Shown here in pieces: positions 24,129 to 33,448 of a DNA stretch of 64,000 nucleotides (position 1 is its first letter; every line of letters starts with the position of its first letter). The DNA is from Chitinophagaceae bacterium. Lineage in GTDB: Bacteria > Bacteroidota > Bacteroidia > Chitinophagales > Chitinophagaceae. The notes under the pieces are model-generated. The model was not told where the DNA came from, made no database searches, and was given only the letters and a program-made list of their open reading frames with translations. Location: assembly GCA_947372105.1 (NCBI GenBank), contig CANBSH010000005.1, positions 1 to 64,000 of the forward strand, given 5' to 3'. The translations under genes and the position numbers were made by a program.

Positions 24129-26465
24129 ATGAAAAGAAATTTCACCCTTTTAGGTATTGTAGTTTTTATAGGAATTGCCCTTTATGGTATTAACTATTAT
24201 GCCAATCAAAAAAATAATGTACAAAAAGCGGTTTCCTACAATCGTGATATTCGACCTATATTATCTGATAAATGTTTTTCATGTCACGGACCTGATGTTA
24301 AAAAAGTAAAAGCAGGATTGCGATTAGATCTTCCTTCTAGAGCATTTGCTGAATTAGAAAAAAGCAAAGGTCAATATGCAATTGTTCCTGGATTTCCAGA
24401 AAAGAGTGAACTCATAAAACGAATTGAATCTACGGATCCAAAAATTATGATGCCTTTACCCGAAAGTCATTTGACAAGATTGACAGCTGATGAAATTGCA
24501 TTATTTAAAAGATGGATTCAGGAAGGGGCCAAGTATGAAAAACACTGGGCTTTTGTAGCACCCAAAAAAGCACCCTTGCCTAAAGTTGATCATAGTCGTT
24601 GGGTAAGCAATGAAATAGATTATTTTATTGCAGAAAAAATGGAAGGGAAAAATTTAAGCCCTAACGATGAAGCCAATAAAGATGCTTTAATAAAAAGAGC
24701 TTATGCCGATTTAATTGGTTTACCACCAAGCTATGAGGAATTAAATAAATGGAGAGATAATAATAGTAACCAATGGTATGATCAAATGATTGATCAGTTG
24801 TTGCAAAAACCTGGTTATGGTGAAAAGTTAGGATTATTATGGATGGATTTAGCGCGCTATGCCGACTCTTATGGATTTCAAGATGACAATATTCGTTCCC
24901 AATGGCCTTGGCGCGATTGGGTGATACATGCACTGAATAAGAATATGCCTTATGATCAATTTATCACACAACAAATTGCGGGAGACTTATTGCCTAATGC
25001 AAGCAAAGAAAATATTTTAGCAACTGCCTTTTTTAGAAATCATAAATACACTGAGGAAGGAGGTGTGATTGAAGAAGAATATAGAGTCTCTTATAATATT
25101 GATAAAACACGTACATATGGAAAAGCTATTTTAGGGGTGACCATTGAATGTGCTCAATGTCATGATCATAAATACGATCCTTTTTCCAACAAAGATTATT
25201 ATCAATTGTATGCTTTCTTTAATGAGAGTAGAGAAAAGGGATATGAGGGAGATGTAAGTATTTCAACATTAGCAAAAAATCCAAAACTATTTATCTCAGC
25301 CGATGAAAGAAGTAAATTGTTTTCTTATATCAATACCAAAGACACCGGAGCTTTAGAAGTTTCAGTAATGGGAGATTGGAAGCCGGGAGATACTGTAAAA
25401 ACAAGACCCACTTATATTTTAAATAGAGGAAGTTATGACGCGCCTTCAGATATTTTAGTAAGGCCCACCGCATTAGAATCTATTATGCCTTATGATACGA
25501 CAAAATTTGAACGCAACCGATTAGGTTTGGCAAAATGGACGACGAGTTATAAAAATCCATTAACAGCTAGAGTGTTTGTGAATTTTATATGGCAGGAAAT
25601 TTTTGGAAAAGGAATTGTGAAAACATCTGCCGATTATGGTTTACAAGGTGAGTTACCAACACATCCAGAATTATTAGATTGGTTAGCCGTGGATTTTATG
25701 GAACATCGTTGGGATATTAAATATTTACTTAAAAAAATAGTGACAAGTAGTACGTATAAACAATCCAATGATGTAACAAAAAAACAATTAGAAGTAGATC
25801 CGGATAACGTTTATTATACGCGTTCGCCACGTACTCGATTTAAAGCAGAAATAGTTCGTGACTTTATATTAAGTTCAAGTGGATTATTAAATACAACTAT
25901 TGGAGGCCCTAGTGTAAAGCCTTATCAACCTAAAGGGGTGTGGGAGAGCACGACTTCTGGGCGAGGCGTATTGGCTACTTATAAACAAGACCATGGAGAT
26001 GCGATTTATAGAAGAGGCCTATATACTTTTATTAAATTAACAGTGCCCCCTCCAAGCATGATGATATTTGATGCTAGTAATAGAGATCAATGTGAAGCTA
26101 AAAGAGCCAGCACTAATACTCCCTTACAAGCCTTGACCATGTTGAATGATCCCACTGTATTAGAAGCTTCTAGAGTGTTAGCGGAAAATATAAGTAGTCA
26201 TCCCAAAAATTTAGAAGATAAAATTGTAGAAGCTTTTGAAAGAATAGTCATTCGAAAACCCAGCAGGTTTGAAAAAAATAAATTAAAAGACTATTGCGAG
26301 CAACAAATAGAATTGTTAAAAAGCAAACCATTGATGGTCAAAAATGCTTTAGCTGTTGGAGAATATCGACACCCTGTTCAAAAGTATAATGAAACAGAAG
26401 CGGCGGCATTAATGAAAACGATTTTAATTATATATAATTTAGAAGAAACCATTGCTAAATCATAA
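24129..26465 (+). CDS. Planctomycete-type cytochrome c protein (PSCyt1-DUF1549-DUF1553)
   Basis: 778 residues from the ATG at 24129; a TTG six bases earlier is a less likely start. An N-terminal membrane anchor (about 5-24) is followed by a PSCyt1 haem site CFSCH (49-53), the DUF1549 domain (WVSNEIDYFIAEKM, LLWMDLARYADSYGFQ, and a second CxxCH in ECAQCHDHKYDPF) and the C-terminal DUF1553 domain (RVFVNFIWQEIFGKG, HPELLDWLAVDFM, SSTYKQSN, STNTPLQALTMLNDP). These proteins are abundant in Planctomycetes and always travel with DUF1501 partners, as here, five bases downstream. Haem attachment outside the cytoplasm is expected; the reaction is unknown. Confidence 0.88.
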   Translation: MKRNFTLLGIVVFIGIALYGINYYANQKNNVQKAVSYNRDIRPILSDKCFSCHGPDVKKVKAGLRLDLPSRAFAELEKSKGQYAIVPGFPEKSELIKRIESTDPKIMMPLPESHLTRLTADEIALFKRWIQEGAKYEKHWAFVAPKKAPLPKVDHSRWVSNEIDYFIAEKMEGKNLSPNDEANKDALIKRAYADLIGLPPSYEELNKWRDNNSNQWYDQMIDQLLQKPGYGEKLGLLWMDLARYADSYGFQDDNIRSQWPWRDWVIHALNKNMPYDQFITQQIAGDLLPNASKENILATAFFRNHKYTEEGGVIEEEYRVSYNIDKTRTYGKAILGVTIECAQCHDHKYDPFSNKDYYQLYAFFNESREKGYEGDVSISTLAKNPKLFISADERSKLFSYINTKDTGALEVSVMGDWKPGDTVKTRPTYILNRGSYDAPSDILVRPTALESIMPYDTTKFERNRLGLAKWTTSYKNPLTARVFVNFIWQEIFGKGIVKTSADYGLQGELPTHPELLDWLAVDFMEHRWDIKYLLKKIVTSSTYKQSNDVTKKQLEVDPDNVYYTRSPRTRFKAEIVRDFILSSSGLLNTTIGGPSVKPYQPKGVWESTTSGRGVLATYKQDHGDAIYRRGLYTFIKLTVPPPSMMIFDASNRDQCEAKRASTNTPLQALTMLNDPTVLEASRVLAENISSHPKNLEDKIVEAFERIVIRKPSRFEKNKLKDYCEQQIELLKSKPLMVKNALAVGEYRHPVQKYNETEAAALMKTILIIYNLEETIAKS

Positions 26466-26470
26466 AACCG

Positions 26471-27916
26471 ATGAATGAATTTTTAGAACATGGCTTAAAT
26501 CAAAATAGACGCAAGTTTTTATCCAAACTGAGTATGGGTTTGGGGGGATTAGCGTTAGGTTCTCTTTTAGTACCAGGCATGTTTGATGGTGCCAATGAAG
26601 AAGAAATATTTACAAAAGTATTACCTCACTTTGCACCCAAAGCAAAAAGAATTATTTATTTATTTCAAAATGGAGCCCCTTCTCAATTAGATTTATATGA
26701 TTATAAACCCATGCTTCAACAAATGCATGGTAAAGATTTACCTGCAAGTATTCGAAATGGGCAAAGATTAACAGGGATGACAGCGAATCAAACTAAATTT
26801 CCGCTCGCAGGGACTCGATTTAATTTTTCTCAACACGGAAGTAATGGTGCTTGGTTTAGTGAAACCATTCCACATATTGCGAGCATCGCAGATGATTTAT
26901 GTATTGTAAAAACCATGTACACAGAAGCTATTAATCATGATCCAGCACTTACCTTTTTTCAAACCGGAGCACAAGTAGGAAACAGACCTAGTATGGGTTC
27001 ATGGATAAGTTATGGTTTAGGTAGCGAAAATAAAAATCTACCTGCTTTTTGTGTTTTATTAAGTAAAGGAAAGGGAAATGGACAAGGGGTGTATTCCAAA
27101 TTATGGAACAATGGTTTTTTAGATTCCATACATCAAGGGGTTCAATTTAGTAGCGGGGAAGAGCCTGTTAAATATTTATCCGATCCAGATTTTATGGAAC
27201 GTAATGATAAACGCGCTATACTTGATGAGTTAGCTGCTTTAAATCAAGAGTCTTATAAAAATATTGGTGACCCTGAAATTGTGGCTAAAATTCAACAATA
27301 CGAATTGTCTTATAGAATGCAAATGGAAGTGCCCGAAATTACTTCCTTACAAAATGAACCAGAAAGTATTGTAAAAATGTATGGGCCCGAATGTTTGGTG
27401 CCAGGTACTTATGCTGCGAATTGTTTGTTGGCACGTAAATTATCCGAAAACGGAGTTCGATTTGTACAATTATACCATCAAGGTTGGGATGGACACGGTA
27501 ATTTACCCAATGAACTCATTGGACAATGTAAAGATGTAGATAGAGCATCAGCAGCTTTAGTGAAAGATTTAAAACAAAGAGGATTACTAGATGAAACCTT
27601 AGTGATATGGGGTGGAGAATTTGGAAGAACAAATTATTGTCAAGGGGCACTTACCAAAGATAATTATGGAAGAGATCATCATCCAAGATGTTTTACCATT
27701 TGGATGGCAGGAGGAGGGGTGAAACCGGGCGTGCACGGTGAAACAGATGACTTTGGATATAATATTAATACATTACCTGTACATGTGCATGACTTTCATG
27801 CGACTATTATGCATTTAATGGGAGTGAATCATGAAGAATTTACTTTTAAACATTTAGGCAGGCGTTACCGATTAACAGATGTATCCGGAAATGTAATAAA
27901 TGAATTAATAAGTTAG
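26471..27916 (+). CDS. DUF1501 family exported protein
   Basis: 481 residues with an N-terminal NRRKFLSKLSMGLGGLALGSLL, a probable Tat signal (NRRKFL). The fold is alkaline-phosphatase/sulfatase-like: FQNGAPSQLDLYDYKP (about 65-80), EAINHDPALTFFQTG, PGTYAANCLLARKLSENGVRFVQLYHQGWDGHG, WGGEFGRTNYCQGALTKDNYGRDHHP and the final HDFHATIMHLMG. Asp and His residues in these motifs are the usual metal-site candidates. DUF1501 proteins pair with DUF1549/DUF1553 cytochromes; their substrate is not established, although links with sulfated or otherwise decorated glycans are discussed for Planctomycetes. Gene order matches that pairing exactly. Confidence 0.88.
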   Translation: MNEFLEHGLNQNRRKFLSKLSMGLGGLALGSLLVPGMFDGANEEEIFTKVLPHFAPKAKRIIYLFQNGAPSQLDLYDYKPMLQQMHGKDLPASIRNGQRLTGMTANQTKFPLAGTRFNFSQHGSNGAWFSETIPHIASIADDLCIVKTMYTEAINHDPALTFFQTGAQVGNRPSMGSWISYGLGSENKNLPAFCVLLSKGKGNGQGVYSKLWNNGFLDSIHQGVQFSSGEEPVKYLSDPDFMERNDKRAILDELAALNQESYKNIGDPEIVAKIQQYELSYRMQMEVPEITSLQNEPESIVKMYGPECLVPGTYAANCLLARKLSENGVRFVQLYHQGWDGHGNLPNELIGQCKDVDRASAALVKDLKQRGLLDETLVIWGGEFGRTNYCQGALTKDNYGRDHHPRCFTIWMAGGGVKPGVHGETDDFGYNINTLPVHVHDFHATIMHLMGVNHEEFTFKHLGRRYRLTDVSGNVINELIS

Positions 27917-27942
27917 TTAAAGCAATTGTAACAATAATAGTG

Positions 27943-30135
27943 ATGCAAGAAAATAAATGGATGTCTTATTGTAAAAACGGCTTATGGATACTCAATCCAT
28001 TTTTAGCTGTCATTGCATATTACCATGAAAAAATAAGTTTCAATGTTTATTTTCAATGGTTAGGTAAAATGCACCCTATGGTGTTACATTTTCCAATTGT
28101 ATTAGGATGCATCATGGGTAGCTATTTATTATTTACAAAAAAGTTGAACAAGCATATTGCTTTAGTACATATAGGAAGTATTGTCAACGCTTTTTTAGCT
28201 AGCATCGTAGCTATATTAGGCGTGTTTTTATCCAAGCAAGACGCCTATGATGCGCCACTCCTTTTTTGGCATCAATGGGGCGGAATAAGCATTGCTTATT
28301 TGAGTTGGATACTGGTGTACTTGTTTGAAAATAACGGGATATTTCATAACACTTATCGATTTAGAATTTTATTCGCACTAGTGTATGTTTTTGTGATTGC
28401 CTTTTTTACACATAAGGGTGCACAATTAACACATGGTACTAAGGTTTTATCTTGGCCTGGAAATAAAGTCATATCCCCAATTGCTATTCAAAAAGTGAAA
28501 TTGGATAGTACTGCCACTCTATATGAAAGAGCTATTGGGCCTATCTTACAGCAAAAATGCGTAAGCTGTCATGGACCCGAAAAAATAAAAGGAAATTTGT
28601 TACTCAACACCCCTGAAAACATTTTAAAAGGCGGTAAAGATGGTACTATTTTAATGGCACAAAATGGAAAAGAGGCTTTGTTATTTCAACGCATACACTT
28701 ACCCCTCACTGATGATAAACATATGCCTCCCGATGGAAAAACACCATTAACTCCACAGGAATTATTAATATTAACTCGTTGGATAGAAGCTGGAGGAAAT
28801 TTGCAATTAAAAATGAATGAAATTGCAAAAACAGATAGCTTATTTATTATAGCCAATCAATATCAGCCAAGCATTAGCAGTTTAAGTCAAATAGATAAAG
28901 GAGGGAATAGAAACAAAAATAATGGAAGCGATTTCCCTGATTTAAAACAATATAATTCCAATTATTGTACTGCCAATTATATCTATAATGGAAGTGCAGA
29001 TATTGAAGTGAGTTTTTATCAGAGTAAATTTTATTCGCACGATAATTTACAAAAGTTACTTCCTATCAAAGATCAAATCATAAGTTTAAGCATGCAAAAC
29101 ATGCCACTTAAAGAAGAGGATATTGCATTTATAGCGGAGCTAACTCACTTGAAAAAATTAAACTTAAATTATACGTCCTTGTCATTGAATCAATTGACTC
29201 CATTAAAAAAATTGAAGGAGTTAAATAGCATTTCAATATGTGGATTAAATTATGATGAAAAGGCTTTGACCTCTTTTTTACAAAAAACGCCCATCGAAAA
29301 AGTACAATTATGGTCTAATAGTGTAACGAGCAAACAAGCCAATAGTCTAGTACAACAATTTCCAAAAATTCATTTTACCATTGGAGATAATCTAGAAAAT
29401 GAACTTATTAAAATCACCAATCCTATTATTCAACAGGATTCTTCCATTATTGTGAATCACTTAGATGTAACTATTAAGCATTTTTTAAAAGGCACTAATA
29501 TTAGATATACCACCGATGGTAGCGAACCCGATAGCCTAAGCAGTCCTGTATTTAGTAAGCCTTTACGTTTTTCAGGAAATACTACTTTAAAAGCAAAAGC
29601 ATTTAAGCCAGGTTGGATAAGTAGCGATATAGTTCAAAAAACATTTTATAAATCAGAGATTCATCCGGACACTATCTATTTTATTACGCCTCCTGATAAA
29701 AAATATCCAGGCAGTGGTGCTAAAACTTTAATTGATTATGAATTGGGAGAACAAAACTTCTCTAATGGTAAATGGATTGCCTATCGCGATACCACAATGG
29801 TTTTTGTCATTGGATTTAAACAAAATAAAAAATTAAATGAAGCACATTTCAACGCTTTCATAGATAACGCTGCATATATATTTCCTATTTTATCTATTAA
29901 AGTAGAAGGAAGTAATGATGGTAAACAATTTACTAAAATCAATGAGGCAAAATTCCCTTCCTTAGAAAAAGGAGACATGACACGTGAAAATAAATCCTTT
30001 AGTTGCCCCATTACTAGCAGCAATCCTTATAAATTTTATCGTTTTACCTTGTTGAATTTAAAAAGATTGCCCGAATGGCATCCCGGCAAAAGAACTCATG
30101 CGTGGATCTTTGTGGATGAATTATTTTTAAACTAA
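27943..30135 (+). CDS. Membrane mosaic protein: DUF2231-like, cytochrome c, LRR, chitobiase C-terminal domain
   Basis: 730 residues from the ATG at 27943; GTG at 27940 is also in frame. Residues about 10-160 hold four or five membrane helices with HPMVLHFPIVLG (DUF2231-like). A PSCyt1 haem site CVSCH follows near 205, with HMPPDGKTPLTPQELLILTRWIEAGG. Leucine-rich repeats lie about 365-470, a CHB_HEX_C_1 sandwich (RYTTDGSEPDS, TTLKAKAFKPGW) about 500-570, and a C-terminal beta domain like F5/8 type C near 600-730. It anchors the DUF1501/DUF1553 partners to the membrane and may pass electrons, but the actual acceptor is unknown. It closes the block, meeting the convergent gene after five bases. 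Confidence 0.82.
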   Translation: MQENKWMSYCKNGLWILNPFLAVIAYYHEKISFNVYFQWLGKMHPMVLHFPIVLGCIMGSYLLFTKKLNKHIALVHIGSIVNAFLASIVAILGVFLSKQDAYDAPLLFWHQWGGISIAYLSWILVYLFENNGIFHNTYRFRILFALVYVFVIAFFTHKGAQLTHGTKVLSWPGNKVISPIAIQKVKLDSTATLYERAIGPILQQKCVSCHGPEKIKGNLLLNTPENILKGGKDGTILMAQNGKEALLFQRIHLPLTDDKHMPPDGKTPLTPQELLILTRWIEAGGNLQLKMNEIAKTDSLFIIANQYQPSISSLSQIDKGGNRNKNNGSDFPDLKQYNSNYCTANYIYNGSADIEVSFYQSKFYSHDNLQKLLPIKDQIISLSMQNMPLKEEDIAFIAELTHLKKLNLNYTSLSLNQLTPLKKLKELNSISICGLNYDEKALTSFLQKTPIEKVQLWSNSVTSKQANSLVQQFPKIHFTIGDNLENELIKITNPIIQQDSSIIVNHLDVTIKHFLKGTNIRYTTDGSEPDSLSSPVFSKPLRFSGNTTLKAKAFKPGWISSDIVQKTFYKSEIHPDTIYFITPPDKKYPGSGAKTLIDYELGEQNFSNGKWIAYRDTTMVFVIGFKQNKKLNEAHFNAFIDNAAYIFPILSIKVEGSNDGKQFTKINEAKFPSLEKGDMTRENKSFSCPITSSNPYKFYRFTLLNLKRLPEWHPGKRTHAWIFVDELFLN

Positions 30136-30140
30136 TTTTT

Positions 30141-32273
30141 TTATTCAATCACATACCAGGCAGAGGTATCAGGAGGAATGGTAAAAGTAAAGGAAGAAGT
30201 ATAATCACGATTTAATTTTAATGTTTTTCGCGTACCCTTTTGATCTGTAATAATGGCCTGCTGCGTTAACCCTGTATAATAAAGCGGCAATGAAATAGTA
30301 CGAGTCATCACTTCCTTAGTAGGATTAAACAACATCATAAATCCTTTTTGAGCAAGTAATGGATTTACATGTAACCAACCATCCCAATCTCTGCCATCCG
30401 CACGACGCAATTGAATGATGTCGGAATTTAAAATAGAGCGATACTTTTTATACCAAGTAATTGTATTAGATACTACTTTTTTAGTGGCATCGGTATCATA
30501 TAATCGAGGCCCTCTATAACAAGCTTGCACCCCAGCGCCATAGTATTGCATCATGAGTTGTTCATAATCTTTTAAATGTTCGCTTAATGGCTCTAGTACT
30601 GCCTCTTCGCTTCCTCCCTGGTATTTGGTTAAAGGCACAAAACCCCATCCCATTGAAGGTGTTTTTTCAATCGTGCCATCATGTATATTTTGTCTATTCA
30701 ATATTTTTTGTTGTGCACGTGATAATGAAAAATTAACTTCTCTATAGCCTACTGCAATTTTATGAGTACCATCTAAAAAATACCAATCCGGTGCATTAAT
30801 ATATACTCCCTTTTCATTCAACCAATGGTATAGCCCTTTTTGAATTTCCATTTGTCTCCATTGAGAATCATCATACCCTTTATGACCAGGATGTAAAATG
30901 GAAGCACATTTGTCTCCAGGATAAGGTCCATCATTTTCCCAAATATCAAAACCTGTTTGCGTAAAAAATAATTTTATTTTATCTCTATAGGCTAATCCCC
31001 ATTTACTTCCAAAACAAGGAGCATTCCCAAAAAAAGCACCACCAGGTTTTCCTGTTTTGATATCTACAACATCCTCTTCATCACTAATGCGTCTGCTACT
31101 AAATAAACTATAGCCACCTAATAGTATATTATGTTGATGCGCATAATCGGCTAATTTTTTCCATTTACTTAAATTGATAGCCGAACTATCTTCCATATTT
31201 AAATGACTCCCAAAACTTAGAATCACAGCTTCATATCCAGTAGCAACACATTGATCTATTGCATTGATTACTTCCGCATCATTTTTACTTACCAAATGCA
31301 TAAAGATGGGATTTTGCGTCGTCCAGGGGGCAATGGTTCTGTACATTTTACGCAGCATTAAACCTCTTCTTTGACGATCATAGCTATCCATCAGTAATTC
31401 CTGCGTGCGCACTGAGTGAATGGTTTCACCCGGCTGTAACTCAATGCCAGGTGCATTTTCGGGATACACTTCTAATAATACAGGAGTTTCATAATTATAA
31501 TTTACTTGAGAAGTATATTCAGGATCGGTTTTCCAATGGGTAGTTTGATCGCTGATATCATAACGCATCGCATTGTTAAATGCATAATTAGTTTCCACAT
31601 AAATGCCATGTTGCTTTTTCATTTCTTCTGGCTTTCCAACTACCGCACTTTCTTCTTCTACCAATCCTAATACTTCATTAACGATTCTATTAATTTTAAT
31701 TTCCTTGGACCCTTTATTTTCAATCCATAATGACTTTGTGATTAAGGGGAGTCCATCATATAATTCATACACTACATGGACTTTAATGTCTTTGACTGCA
31801 GGTAATAAAGAACTATAATCAAAAGTTATTTTTTGACCAGTAGGTTGTTGATAATTCATCGCCCAACTATTCCATTTCCATTGTATAAAGGGAGTGATAG
31901 GCCCTATTTCATAATGCGTCATTCTAAAAGAAGAGTCCTCATTCGTAAAATTCCCTATCCAATCATTTAATAAATAAGCTTTTTCGTGCTGCCCTTTCAA
32001 ACCTCCTACCTTGTAAGTAATATTATTCAAAATCAATTTAGCCTCTGGCTCAATGCTTCTTAGTAATTGTTGACCATTAGATAAATTCGTGTAGTCAATA
32101 CATGCCACATTGGGTTGTATGACAAAAACTCTTTTTACCAATCCATTATTCAATTCAATTTTTTGACTGGTTGTGCTCATCTTCGCTTTTTCTTTAGATG
32201 GCTTGACTAACCAATCTTGCGCATGTAAAGTCACACAAAAAATGACTTGAATCAGTATCCATAAATATTTCAT
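30141..32273 (-). CDS. Alpha-galactosidase-like (GH36/GH27-type) secreted hydrolase
   Basis: 710 residues with a signal peptide (1-19). A large N-terminal beta-sandwich (about 30-320) precedes a TIM barrel (about 325-600) and a C-terminal beta domain with FNPTKE (about 650). This layout is that of clan GH-D. Asp448 in IWENDGPY is a candidate nucleophile at a strand end, and Asp496 in NAPDWYF another acidic candidate. The usual KxD motif of GH36 is not obvious, so the activity may differ from alpha-galactosidase. It converges on the cytochrome block and has no operon partner. The family is likely but not certain. Confidence 0.6.
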   Translation of the reverse strand: MKYLWILIQVIFCVTLHAQDWLVKPSKEKAKMSTTSQKIELNNGLVKRVFVIQPNVACIDYTNLSNGQQLLRSIEPEAKLILNNITYKVGGLKGQHEKAYLLNDWIGNFTNEDSSFRMTHYEIGPITPFIQWKWNSWAMNYQQPTGQKITFDYSSLLPAVKDIKVHVVYELYDGLPLITKSLWIENKGSKEIKINRIVNEVLGLVEEESAVVGKPEEMKKQHGIYVETNYAFNNAMRYDISDQTTHWKTDPEYTSQVNYNYETPVLLEVYPENAPGIELQPGETIHSVRTQELLMDSYDRQRRGLMLRKMYRTIAPWTTQNPIFMHLVSKNDAEVINAIDQCVATGYEAVILSFGSHLNMEDSSAINLSKWKKLADYAHQHNILLGGYSLFSSRRISDEEDVVDIKTGKPGGAFFGNAPCFGSKWGLAYRDKIKLFFTQTGFDIWENDGPYPGDKCASILHPGHKGYDDSQWRQMEIQKGLYHWLNEKGVYINAPDWYFLDGTHKIAVGYREVNFSLSRAQQKILNRQNIHDGTIEKTPSMGWGFVPLTKYQGGSEEAVLEPLSEHLKDYEQLMMQYYGAGVQACYRGPRLYDTDATKKVVSNTITWYKKYRSILNSDIIQLRRADGRDWDGWLHVNPLLAQKGFMMLFNPTKEVMTRTISLPLYYTGLTQQAIITDQKGTRKTLKLNRDYTSSFTFTIPPDTSAWYVIE

Positions 32274-32347
32274 GCTATTTATTTATTAAGGTCCTTAAAA
32301 CTACTAAATTCGAATAATCATTCATAAATTATTTGGTAACTTTGAGT

Positions 32348-33448
32348 ATGAAATATAGCAGACACAGCAACCTCTATACTTTAGCGTTCATCGCCCTTTT
32401 CCCTCTTTTATTTTCTTGTGGCAAAAAGCAAGCGACCCTTCACCCAACGCTAGAAAGTATTACCTATTCGGTATATGCCTCCGGCAGTGTTAAAAGTGAT
32501 AACCAATATCAGGTATACTCTAAAGCCAATGGAGTGATAACAGATATTTATGTGAAGGATGGCGACATGATCAAAAAAGGGCAAGCTATTTTACGCTTGT
32601 CTGATGTGACACAAAAATTGAATTACGAAAATGCAAAATTAAACGCCAATTATTTATCTATACAAGCCAATCAAGAAAAAATACAACAAGCACAAACTGA
32701 TGTAGAAGTAGCACTATTAAAAATGGAGAATGACGCTTCTTTATTGGAGAGACAAAAAAAATTATGGGCACAAGAAATTGGTTCAAAGAACGAATTAGAT
32801 TTGCGCGAATTAGCTTATAAAAATTCGATGAGCTTATATCATGCAAGTAAGTTAAAATTAAACGATTTAAAAAAGCAGCTCGATTTTCAAACAAAACAAA
32901 CGGAAAGAAATGTTGCCATATCTTCATCGTCTATGAATGACTTCACTCTTAAAAGTGAAATGAATGGTCGCCTATATAGTTTGAATAAAGAGAAAGGAGA
33001 AATGGTAAATACTCAATCTCCAATTGCAATTATTGGTGATGACACTCAATTTTATGTAGAATTACAAGTAGACGAATACGACATATCAAAAATAAAAATA
33101 GGCCAACAGGTACTTTTGAGTATGGATAGTTATAAGGGGGATGTTTTTGAAGCTAGTATTCGCAAGGTGTTTCCTATTATGAATGAAAAATCAAAATCAT
33201 TTAAAGTGGAGGCGGTTTTTACAAAATTGCCGAATCATTTATATCCTAACTTAAGTGCCGAAGCAAACATTGTGATTACTAAAAAAGAAAAAGCATTAAC
33301 CATTCCAAGAAACTATATTATGGAAGGTGATTATGTACTATTAAGTAATAATGAAAAAAGAAAGGTGGTGGTGGGGCTTAAAGATTACGAAAAAGCTGAA
33401 ATTATTTCAGGCCTTACTGAAAAAGACGAGTTGATTAAACCCCAATAA
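32348..33448 (+). CDS. Efflux-type periplasmic adaptor (HlyD/MacA-like lipoprotein)
   Basis: 366 residues from the ATG at 32348; an upstream in-frame TTG at 32333 is rejected because the ATG gives a clean lipoprotein signal (LLFSCGKK). The order is a lipoyl half-domain with DIYVKDGDMIKKGQAILRLSD, a coiled-coil hairpin (about 85-195, with KMENDASLLERQKKLWAQ), the second lipoyl half (SEMNGRLYSLNKEKGEMV) and a beta-barrel domain. It links an inner-membrane pump to an outer-membrane channel. Its stop overlaps the permease start by one base (TAATG), so translation is coupled. No TolC-like gene is nearby. Confidence 0.88.
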   Translation: MKYSRHSNLYTLAFIALFPLLFSCGKKQATLHPTLESITYSVYASGSVKSDNQYQVYSKANGVITDIYVKDGDMIKKGQAILRLSDVTQKLNYENAKLNANYLSIQANQEKIQQAQTDVEVALLKMENDASLLERQKKLWAQEIGSKNELDLRELAYKNSMSLYHASKLKLNDLKKQLDFQTKQTERNVAISSSSMNDFTLKSEMNGRLYSLNKEKGEMVNTQSPIAIIGDDTQFYVELQVDEYDISKIKIGQQVLLSMDSYKGDVFEASIRKVFPIMNEKSKSFKVEAVFTKLPNHLYPNLSAEANIVITKKEKALTIPRNYIMEGDYVLLSNNEKRKVVVGLKDYEKAEIISGLTEKDELIKPQ

